Assembly (NCBI GenBank): GCA_019693395.1
Contig: JAAMXP010002022.1
Coordinates: forward strand, 1-13,932
From: Ettlia oleoabundans
Lineage: Eukaryota; Chlorophyta; Chlorophyceae; Chlamydomonadales
Length of the DNA: 13,932 nucleotides
Reading direction: 5' to 3'
Below, piece after piece: positions 6,619 through 13,932 of this stretch. A program made the position numbers and the translations under genes. Position 1 is the first letter of the stretch, and each line of letters starts with the position of its first letter. The notes beneath the pieces were generated by a model. That model saw only the letters and a list, made by a program, of their open reading frames with translations, was not told the origin of the DNA and made no database searches.

Positions 6619-8276
6619 ATGCAGGAAACGCAGGATGGTTCCCCGCGCCGAGTGCGCTCCGAAAGCGTGGGCTCCATGTCACGGCTTCTGCTGGAGGGCT
6701 GGGCAATGCTGGCTGACTCTTGTCCGGCGTGCGGGGTGCGTACAGACCCTCCGCTCTCAAGCGATGCAGTCTCGATCACTCTTACAGTGGTCCCTGTTTG
6801 CCTTGTTCGGTGCCTAGCCAGCCACACAGAACTACATATGATTTCCCCGATTGTTGCAGGTGCCGCTGATGCGCCACCCTTCCGGCGCCCCTCTGCTGTG
6901 CGTCAACTGCGAGCGGGATGGCAGCGCAGCCGAGGGCGAGGCAGCGCCATCAACCACAGCCAGCGTGCAGGCCGCTCAGCACTCAGGAGAGGGAGCAGCT
7001 GCCGCCGGGGCAGCACCGCAGGCGAATGGCGTTGCTGGAGGTAGCAGCAGCGGGGAAGAGGGGGAGGAGCTAGAGCTGATGGTGCCGCCGCCGCCGCTGC
7101 GCACCCGCCTGCATGCAGCATTGACAGCCTCAGGACCGGCTGGCAGCAGAGGCTTGGCTCAGAGCGGTTTCCATCAGGGTGCAGCCAGTAGTGGCAACGG
7201 CGGCAACAGTGCCAGCCTGGAAGAGCGCCCACAGGCAGGCAGCGATCTACCTGGGTCTCTCCACACCCAGCGCACCCCTGTTGCCGGCTTGGGCGCAAGC
7301 TTTCCTGCTGCCCAGCAGCGGCCACAACACGAGCGGCCGCGGCAGGCCCAGCGGCATGATGCCAGCAAGGAAATCGCAGAGCTGATGCTGGAGGGGTGGG
7401 CCATGCTTGCAGACCACTGCCCCAGGTGGGTGTGTGGTTGGGTGGGTGCCTGCTGTTCGAATGAGGTTGCATAGACCCTGACAGGCAGGTAGGGTGTGTG
7501 TGGTGTGTGTGTGTGTGTGTGTGGGTGTGTGTGTGTGTGGGTAGGTGGGTGGGTGACCTTGAGTGTCACAAGCTATGACCTGTCCCGGAGCTCTATTTCT
7601 TGCCCAGCGGATAATCACAGCCTTGCCGCTCGTGTTCTTGCGGAGGTTTCCAGCACACACTGGCGAGTCATACTGGGCTGTCATGTTCACTGTCCATATT
7701 TGTGTTGCGGAGGCGCTTTTCCTGCCTTTCGTGTGCAGGTGCCTCAACCCGCTGCTGCGCTCCCGCGACCGCCGCATCTACTGCGCCGGCTGCCAGCTGT
7801 ACGTGATGCATGAGGGAGAGGAGCAGCGGAATGCAACACCACAAGCCCAGCAGGGTCGCGAGCTGCGGAATGCATTGCCACAAGTGCAGCAGGGGCAGGA
7901 GCAGGACAAGCAGCAGCAAGAGCGGGAGCTAGGGCAGCCTGAGGAGCGGCGCAGCTGGGAGCCAGCAGGGCAGAATGCCGTGGGGGGTCTGACTTCTGCA
8001 GTGCCGCCAAGCGGCGCCTGTGCAATGCAGGTCCTCTGCGGGGCAGCAGTCAACCCGAACCGACAGGCAGCAGCAGCCAGTCCGTCTCTGCAGCAACACC
8101 TGCCCGCAGTTGATGCCGCCGCGGCGGCAGTGGCGGCGCGCCTGTCTGCCGCCACGGCGGGGCTAGCGTCTGCGGTGCCAGCGGCGGTTCCTGGGCTGCT
8201 GGCAGAGATGCAGCAATGTGCTGCAGCCTTGCAAGCGCTGGCAGAGTGCAGGCGCAGTGTGGCTGACCTGCCTTGA
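6619..8276 (+). CDS. Protein with two Auto_anti-p27 (ZNRD2/SSSCA1-type) zinc ribbons
   Basis: Exons 6619-6735, 6860-7425 and 7739-8276 (stop TGA) join in phase to 406 residues. The donors GTGCGT and GTGGGT and CAG acceptors are canonical. Domain 1 spans about residues 20-57: LLLEGWAMLADSCPACG, then PLMR, then LLCVNC, with zinc ligands C35, C38, C53 and C56. Domain 2 spans about 210-247: LMLEGWAMLADHCPRC, then PLLRSRD, then IYCAGC, with ligands C226, C229, C243 and C246. Both introns fall next to or inside a zinc ribbon. Residues 58-207 are a low-complexity Ala/Ser/Gly/Gln linker, and the C-terminal 70 residues are Ala-rich and probably helical. Human ZNRD2 is a small zinc-binding protein of poorly defined role linked to mitosis and autoimmunity; plant and algal members are uncharacterised, so no reaction is assigned. 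The first ATG, at 6619, is used; the Met at residue 20 begins exactly at domain 1 and is an alternative start. Confidence 0.85.
7493..7555 (+). repeat. GT/GGGT microsatellite in ZNRD2-like intron 2
   Basis: GTGTGTGT runs interspersed with GGGT lie about 70 bases inside the 313-base intron 2 (7426-7738). The repeat itself contains many GT dinucleotides but only the GTGGGT at 7426 keeps the zinc-ribbon frame. Confidence 0.85.
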
Positions 8277-8543
8277 GTGAGGAGCGTACTGCAGGCGTGC
8301 GCAGGTGCGCCGCCGCCCGGGGCAAACCATTCATGTAGCTGGGCTGCAGCTCTCGCATCTGCACTCAGTCTGCTATATTTACATTTTCAAATGCCCGCAC
8401 GCGCGGCTAAGCTGCAACATAGCGTCAGTTTCGTTGCCGTTCTTTGACCCGCTTTCCTCCGGCCGAACTCGCCCGTCTGTGTCACTCACCGACCCTTACA
8501 CGCTCTCTCCAACGTTAAGAACCGTCTGCTCGGGCTCCGCATC

Positions 8544-8548
8544 TGTAA
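8544..8548 (+). terminator. Candidate TGTAA poly(A) signal, proximal
   Basis: TGTAA lies about 268 bases beyond the stop of the zinc-ribbon gene, within the usual range for chlorophyte 3' UTRs. Confidence 0.35.
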
Positions 8549-8622
8549 TCACGCCTTCGCAAGGCTCTCGCACATGGCCGGCACATGTCCTGTGTCCCAT
8601 CGCGAGCTGCCTTCTCGAACTG

Positions 8623-8627
8623 TGTAA
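8623..8627 (+). terminator. Candidate TGTAA poly(A) signal, distal
   Basis: A second TGTAA (in GTGTAACTG) lies about 347 bases beyond the same stop codon. Confidence 0.3.
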
Positions 8628-8811
8628 CTGCAGCAGGTCGCTTTGCGCGATCGATTAGGGCCGTTTTGGCTTATTTGAACTCCCGACGCGGGCAAGTCTC
8701 GGATGGTTGAGCTAGCCACTGGCCACGCCCACCCGTCGTCGGCAGTCCTGTCCTGACTGCTGTTTGTATGCTGGCCTCTTGCAGGTTCGGTACGAGTAAC
8801 AATCCTGCATC

Positions 8812-11800
8812 ATGATGCGCAAACTGTCTTCAGCTTTCAGCTTGGACAGTGCCAACAGCCTGCGGGTGCACCCCTTTGACGATCAGCCAGCGGCAGCCGA
8901 AGGCGCCGACGCGGTTGCGGCGGCGGCGGCAGCGGCTGAGGCAGCTCAAGAGGCGGATCATGCTGCGGAGCCGGCGGCAGCATTGCAAGATTTAGAGGCT
9001 GCTGAAGAGGTTCCAGTGTCAGGCGAACGAGGCGACTCCATCCCTGATGCCAGAGTGACCGTGGTTGTGCAGCAGCAGGGGCAGCAGCATGACCATGAAC
9101 ATGACGGCAGCACATCTGGCGGCACACAACAGCCCCCCAGCCTGCCGTCAGCACACCCGCAGCCTTCACAACTCTCAGAGGTTGAGCTTGGAGAGCAACG
9201 CCCGCGTGCACGGCCGCGCCCCTCCATACGCCTGTCCTCAGTAGTGGTGTCAGCGGCTGCCGGCGATGCAGCGTCAGCGGCGGCGGGCGGCTTTGGGGAG
9301 CGGTTTGCAGATGCAGCAGCACCCATATCCGCCTTCAAGCGCAGGGAGAAACCGCTGCGAATTTCCTTTGCCGACACAGCCAGCAGGTCCGCACCAGGGT
9401 TTGAGGGAGCCAAGCTCTCTCTTCCACTGACCAGCGCACATCCCTTCCTCCAGCACCAACACCAGCAGCAGCAGCAAGCACAGCAACCGCAGCCTCCCCC
9501 CCGCCGGTCGATAATGCGGCCAAGCCTCTTGGGTAAGCGAGTGCAGCCGTATGCGCCCTTAATTACACGATCCACCGCCAACCGTTGGTTGTTTGGTTGC
9601 TTGTTGTGGTAACTTCTGTGGTAGTCAGTCCACCCTATGAACCCTTTGCATGGCACTGCCCCATCCACAAACATGCCCCAGCAGGGCAACCTGTGCGCAA
9701 CCTGTGCACATGCTGCAAGCAGAAAACCTGCCCTTGTGATTGCGCTGATAAACAAGGGCGCCGCTCTACATTCCACGTTTTTTCTACGTTCCACGTTTTT
9801 GTGGGTTCGCACGTACCCCCACGCAGACAGTTTTTAGCTCAGCCCTCTGCTGCAGGCATCCCGCTGTTCGAGCCCAACGGGGGCAACCCTGGCCGCAATG
9901 ATAGCGAAAACACTGTGGGATCTGACCGCAAGAGTTCAGGTGCGCACAGCCACACTTCAATCGTATGCCAACAGTGCGTTGTGCAGCAGGTTGGGTACCC
10001 AATCTGCTGTTTACCAGCAGTCACACCAGCTGCAGACCCCTCAATCCTGCACTCTGGGGTCGGACGGCAAGAGCTCAGGTGCGCCGTACCGCCGCCCCAT
10101 CCCAGCACTGTGTGTACTGCAGCAGTCCAAGCCGCCATTGAATGTACTGCCGCTTCACAACAGTGCACTGTGAGGTCTGACAGCAAAAGTTTGGGCGCGC
10201 CCAGTCACGATGCAACCTTATTCCACACCACAGGTAGCCAGCAGACATTATATAGCCAGTTGTGCCAGCTTAATTTACAGCCAATCAATCCAGCAGATAG
10301 CGTAGTCAGCTATGCCAGCAGGGTATGCTGCAGCACCCCCAATCCCGGCACAATGCGGTCTGACAGCAGCAACGTTGCGCCACAGCCACGGCGGCACCCG
10401 CCCCACCCAGCACACTCTACTGCAGTGGCCCAGGTCCCCAACGTGTGCTGCAGCCAGTCGTTCCAGCATCTTGTACTGTCGTAGCACTACTTAAGCTGCA
10501 CGCAGCCGCTGCATGACAGCAGTGTGTACTGCTTTTCACATAGCCGTACCGCAAGAATGTACTACAGCCGGCCATGTCGGCAGAGCTGCTGATGCCAACA
10601 AACACATCGCTGCAGCTGGCCATGTTAGCAGCCTGGCACAAGTTGGCATGTGGCACCTGCATGCTGCTTTGCCCCACACATATGAAAGTGCACATGGCAG
10701 GCGGGCGAGCAGGCAGGGCAAGTAGCCATAATGGCAGGCGGGCAGGAGGGCAGGAAGCTCACTTCCTGCTTTCATCATCTGCAGAAGATGTTCTGCGCCA
10801 GCAGCAGCATCAACAGCGCTGTTGCACCTACAACAGCGTGCAAGCATGCCGGTAGCGCTGCTGTCTGCCATCAAGCCACACATTGCTGCGCTTTTTCCTG
10901 GCCTGATAACCCTTCGTCCCGCCTTTCCGCCTGCCCCATTCTGCCCTTTCTGCCCTCCCTGCCTCCCTTCAGTTTTCGATCTGCTGGACCGCAAGCAGAG
11001 CAAGCCGCAGGCCAGGTGGCGTGCGGCGCTGGGCGGCTTTCTGGAGTCGGGCGGTTGCCTGCTCACCTCCCTGCTCCTCACCATCATGGTGGGCCGCTGC
11101 GCTTGTTTGCTGTACTGTGGCATGCTGTGCTGTGCTGTGCTTTGCCACAGTCAAGGGTTGCCAGCGCCGTTGCTGCTGGGCCACTGGCAATGCATTTTGC
11201 TTCTCTGCACTCAGATATGTTACCTGTCTTGTCGCAGCTCTGCACATGCACATGCACATCCCACGTGCAAGTGCCGATGCGCGTATACAACACACACTCA
11301 GCCAAACAAACACTTGGGCAAACAAACACATTCCCCGCCCCACCCCACCCCACCACTACCACCATCACCACCACCGCACACACACACCACCAACCCCCAC
11401 GTCCGCCGCCTCCCGCCTGCAGATACTGTATAGCGACTCTGTGCGGCAGGCGTGCACCCCCAAGTCAGCAGACCCCTACTTCTTAGCGTTCACCATATTC
11501 GTGCTGGTGGCCTTCGTCTTTGAGACGGCCGGCAGCTGCCTGGCCAAGCCGCAATACGCAAAGACGTTCGTGGCTCGCTGCCATGTTGCCTGGCTAGATG
11601 TGACTGGCTCGCTGGTTGACATTGGATGTAATTGCCGGCTGACAGGCCGGCTTGTATTGACATAAGTTGTTGGGTGGGGGGAGGGGGTCATGTGCAAGCA
11701 TGAACCAACAGTACACCCTCAGTGCAAAAACTAGGTTTCATGCTAGGCATACATAGGCATACAGGCACCCCTGCCCTCTCCACTTGATCTCCCGGTCGGC

Positions 11801-13932
11801 CCCTCTGCTCTAGTGCTGCTTGTACTTGGTGGTATAATAGTCCGCCCCTCCTTCCCTGCAGTTTCTACTTTGTGGTTAACATAGTGAAGAGCGTGTCCAT
11901 CCTGAACATGTGTTTCAAACTCACATTTAGTTTTCAATAATTCTAAAGGGTTTCAACAGGTTCCTCCACTCCACCTCCTTGTCGGCCCCTCTGCTGTGCA
12001 GTTTCTACTTTGTGGTTGACGTGGTGAGCAGCGTGTCCATCCTGCTGGACATCCCGGCAATTATAGATCCCCTAGTCAACAGCGTGAGTGCCGTACGCCT
12101 GGTACTACTGCGGTACTGCTGCTGTACTGATATGGTGCAGTTATGGTTTGCATGTGGTATGGTAATGTGGCACTTCTCAACATCAGAACTGTGGTACCCA
12201 GCTGTGATGTTGCTGTGGTACGGTTGTACTGCCTTCTTTAGTGGACACGCCTTTGCCAGTTGAGGCTGGTGAGAAACTGAGGAGCCGGCGATCACCGTGG
12301 TACTACGGTACTGCTTCTGCATGTGCAGGAGTGATGTGGCGCTGTGGTAACTCCCCACCCCTGTTATTCTCACTGGATCCTTCCAGTGGTCTTTCAACAG
12401 CATTGTGTTGCCCTCCCTTTCCCCTGCAGGCCAACGACGGCAATGGCGACGTGCAGCAGAATGCCGGTTTGAAAAACGCGGCGCAAATCACCGCAGCATC
12501 CACGAGGGCGGCTCGGCTTGCAATGGTTAGTGGGATTGCCAGATTTAAATCAACACATTGCTGGGTTGGCTGCAGGGTTGGTTGTTAGCTGCAAAGGGTT
12601 GGCTCAAGGCGATTCGCTGTTGTTGCTGTGTTGGTTGGTGAGCTTGCAGGAAGGGGCAATAATACTGGGGTAACAGCGCCAACCTGGATCACATGCTCAT
12701 TTGCTGCCAATGCAGCAATGCAGCCTTGTTAGCACATGTTGATCTCACCTCCTGGAATTGTTTCGCCTCCCACATGCTACCTACCTCAAAAAACGCCAAC
12801 CGCTAACCAGCATGCGCCTGTCAACCGCCGACCCTCCCCGCAGGTTACCAAATGGCTGCGCCTGTGGCGCATAATGCGGCTGTGGGCCTTTTACTACAAA
12901 CACAAGTGAGTCATGAGCAGAGCTGAGTTTAAGGCCCCATCCGCCATCCGGCCGTGTCGGCACAACCAGCTGCTCGGCAAAACGGCATGCATTATAGATT
13001 CTTCTGCTCCTTCCTTTGTAACAATCCTGCTAGCAGTTGATTCGCAGTTCATTGCTCTGCTACTTCTTCCTCTCTAAGTATTCTGCAGGCACTTCTTTTG
13101 TTATTCTGCTTCTTTTTTTTTGAAACTCAAAATATCTGCAGGCAGTTCATCATTGACCGCCAGACTTTTTTCGAGTCTGAGTTGGCTGCCACCAACCAAA
13201 GCAGGGTGGGGGAGAAGCTGACGGAGCTTACCATCCGAAAGGTGGGTGACTGTCATTGGTTGGTGGCTGTTTGGTGGGTGGGTGCATGCATGCGTGTGGG
13301 GGGGTGAGGTGAGCTCAATCGATATTTGAGGCGCGACTGGGTGGCCTGCATACACGGGTGGCCAGTAATGGGTCGGGGCGAGAGCTGAGGTGTGGGTCTG
13401 CCGGCCCTGCCAGGTTCCTCCCCATTCCAGGAAGTATTTCTTTGTATATCAGACTGAACTCAGGATATCATTCGTCTGTCGCGTCTTGCCTGTCCCAGGT
13501 TGTGTTGATGGTGCTGCTGGTTATGTTTGCCATGCCGGTGTTCGACGTGTCGGGTGAGTGCCGGGGCTTGCACTGTTCATGTGTAGCATTGTTTTTCGTG
13601 TAGCACTGTTCGTTTGTAGCATTGTTCTTCGTGTAGCACTGTTCGTTTGTAGCATGGTTCGTGTGTAGCACTGTCTGTGTGTAGCATTGATCTTCTGTAG
13701 CATTGAGTGGCAGTGGGGTGGCAGCAGCAAAGCAGCTGTTTACAGTATGGCTGTGGGAGCACGACAGGCAGCGCACAATGCACAAAGTCCAGCGGTTGGC
13801 ACAAAGTCCAGAATCGAGTTGATCTGAGATCTGAGTGAGCAGGGCCGCCGCTGAAGCTGCACCTGGTACTGCAGTACCGCCAACCCCTTGTGCCCAAACT
13901 GCTCCATGCGGGCACTCTCGCCCCCCACCCCC
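8812..13932 (+). CDS. N-terminal part of a voltage-sensor-like membrane protein, probably a class III nucleotide cyclase; 3' end missing
   Basis: Exons: 8812-9532, (possible 9856-9939), 10973-11088, 11423-11565, 12002-12083, 12430-12525, 12844-12905, 13142-13241 and 13499-13553. The gene continues past the window through an intron starting at 13554 (GTGAGT). Phases match at all junctions. Residues 1-240 are a cytosolic disordered head: MMRKLSSAFSLD, an Ala run, and HQHQQQQQAQQPQPPPRR near the end. Next come hydrophobic segments: S1-like CLLTSLLLTIM; S2-like YFLAFTIFVLVAFVFE leading to CLAKPQYAKT; S3-like FYFVVDVVSSVSILLDIP; and S4-like KWLRLWRIMRLW with a basic residue at every third position. 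After these a cytosolic block ends SRVGEKLTELTIRK, and another hydrophobic segment VVLMVLLVMFAMPVFDV begins. In my knowledge the SRVGxKLxxLTxRxV block after an S4-like helix is typical of the membrane region of green-algal and protist adenylyl/guanylyl cyclases. The catalytic domain is not in the window, so the enzymatic call is inference; an ion-channel-type protein is the alternative. The donor GTTCGT at 11566 is weak but is the choice that gives the right phase and alignment. The start could be either of two adjacent ATGs. Confidence 0.62.
9856..9939 (+). CDS. Possible extra exon of the membrane-protein gene
   Basis: A good acceptor (CTCTGCTGCAG) precedes 9856 and TTCAG|GTGCGC follows 9939. 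The 84 bases preserve phase between exon 1 (ends with one leftover base) and the exon at 10973, adding GIPLFEPNGGNPGRND... The frame stays open. Against it: its end lies inside the first copy of a degenerate intronic repeat, and skipping it also keeps the frame. Confidence 0.35.
9917..10381 (+). repeat. Four-copy degenerate repeat in the long first intron
   Basis: Units of the form GGxTCTGACxGCAAGAGTTCAGGTGCGC occur at 9917-9946, 10056-10085, 10172-10201 and 10355-10381, separated by unequal CAG-rich spacers (starts 139, 116 and 183 bases apart). Copies 1, 3 and 4 share a reading frame and copy 2 is shifted. Copies 1 and 2 keep a CAG|GTGCGC donor-like core. The intron (9533-10972) otherwise contains scattered TGTACTGC and GCCAGCAG motifs and no recognisable domain. 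Confidence 0.6.
10705..10760 (+). repeat. GGCAGGCGGGC-type short repeat in the first intron
   Basis: GCAGGCGGGCGAGCAGG, then GGCAGGCGGGCAGGAGGGCAGG, form an imperfect purine-rich run. It lies in intronic DNA and no function is apparent. Confidence 0.4.
11330..11400 (+). repeat. CCCCA/CCA/CA simple repeat in the intron before S2
   Basis: A run of CACCCC, ACCACC and ACACAC units sits just before the acceptor at 11421-11422 and extends the polypyrimidine/C-rich side of the intron. Confidence 0.75.
11862..11937 (+). repeat. Degenerate duplicate of the S3-like exon
   Basis: After a CCCTGCAG acceptor the sequence TTTCTACTTTGTGGTT continues as in the real exon at 12002, reading FYFVVN, then VKSVSIL, then running to a TAA at 11935-11937. 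The upstream tract GTCGGCCCCTCTGCT is also duplicated (11795 and 11981). The copy lost the DVVSS core and has no good donor, so it is a dead exon or an alternative terminal exon. Confidence 0.7.
12084..12429 (+). other. Intron with recurrent GGTACTxCxGTACTG motifs
   Basis: The intron between the S3-like exon and the Asn/Ala-rich exon repeats GGTACTACTGCGGTACTG, GTGGTACGGTTGTACTG and GTGGTACTACGGTACTG at about 12100, 12215 and 12298. An open frame covers part of it but has no domain features. Confidence 0.45.
13583..13702 (+). repeat. Eight-copy 16-17 base minisatellite in the last intron
   Basis: GTAGCA(C/T)TG units begin at 13583, 13600, 13616, 13633, 13649, 13665, 13681 and 13697 with spacing of 16 or 17 bases. 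The array starts 30 bases after the donor at 13554. The apparent minus-strand peptide (QCYTKNNAT repeats) is an artefact of this array. Confidence 0.85.
13703..13932 (+). other. Intronic end of window
   Basis: This is the continuation of the intron that starts at 13554. I see no exon in phase with the upstream one, and no other feature apart from a short duplicated GGCACAAAGTCCAG at about 13780-13811. Confidence 0.4.

Larger units (their letters stand above)
8277..8811. other. Intergenic region between the two plus-strand genes
   Basis: The region holds the 3' flank of the zinc-ribbon gene and the 5' flank of the membrane-protein gene. It is less repetitive and more pyrimidine-rich than its surroundings. 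Two TGTAA signals lie at 8544 and 8623. A CTCTTGCAG at 8776-8784, 27 bases before the next start codon, looks like a splice acceptor, so the downstream gene may have a 5' UTR intron. No gene is evident; a plus-strand frame at 8305-8658 lacks domain features. Confidence 0.5.

Noticed and set aside
7447..7480. TTCGAAT resembling a tRNA T-loop
   Set aside because: No matching acceptor stem, D-arm or anticodon arm can be folded around it, and it lies in an intron.
9585..10484. 299-codon plus-strand open frame as a separate gene
   Set aside because: It lies in the first intron of the membrane-protein gene, is low-complexity with degenerate repeats in mixed frames, and has no domain. Only 9856-9939 is kept, as a possible exon.
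11021..11665. 214-codon plus-strand frame as one exon
   Set aside because: It is split by an intron (11089-11422) and is in the wrong frame for the S1-like exon. Only 11423-11565 of it is coding in the model.
13468..13785. Minus-strand Asn/Thr/Cys repeat peptide
   Set aside because: It is generated by the 16-17 base array in the last intron and lies antisense to the membrane-protein exon at 13499-13553.

Overview
The window looks like nuclear DNA of a green alga (Chlorophyta). It is GC-rich with small intron-split exons, most introns are about 120-480 bases with GT...CAG ends, CAG and Ala/Gln low complexity is common, TGTAA-type poly(A) signals follow stop codons, and one gene begins with a chloroplast-transit-like leader ending in a VRA|Q-type site. 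There are no prokaryotic operons, RNA genes, CRISPR arrays or intact mobile elements. All exon models below were built by hand from splice signals, reading phase and family resemblance.

Layout. (1) Minus strand, start 1436 and running off the left edge: a plastid-targeted, very basic, Pro/Ala/Ser/Arg-rich protein made of near-identical phase-0 exons. Each exon carries one short helix-like motif (LSAEQQxFLERKR) in a disordered linker. The plan resembles pyrenoid Rubisco-linker proteins of the EPYC1/CsLinker kind, and this is the most interesting item. (2) 1437-2608: promoter side of gene 1 and 3' flank of gene 2. (3) Minus strand 2609-6380: a complete nine-exon, 319-codon SAM-dependent methyltransferase matching the ovothiol-type 4-mercaptohistidine N1-methyltransferase family, here as a stand-alone protein with an N-terminal hydrophobic segment. 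(4) 6381-6618: a compact divergent promoter. (5) Plus strand 6619-8276: a complete three-exon, 406-residue protein with two Auto_anti-p27 (ZNRD2-type) zinc ribbons. (6) 8277-8811: intergenic. (7) Plus strand from 8812 off the right edge: the N-terminal part of a membrane protein with a disordered Ala/Gln-rich head and a voltage-sensor-like S1-S4 bundle. It resembles the membrane region of algal and protist class III nucleotide cyclases, but the catalytic part is outside the window.

The genes show no obvious shared pathway, although the linker and possibly the thiol methyltransferase would act in or near the plastid. A recurrent theme is local tandem duplication that includes splice junctions: whole exons in gene 1, an exon end plus donor in gene 3, and an S3-like exon in gene 7. 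Minisatellites and microsatellites sit in several introns.
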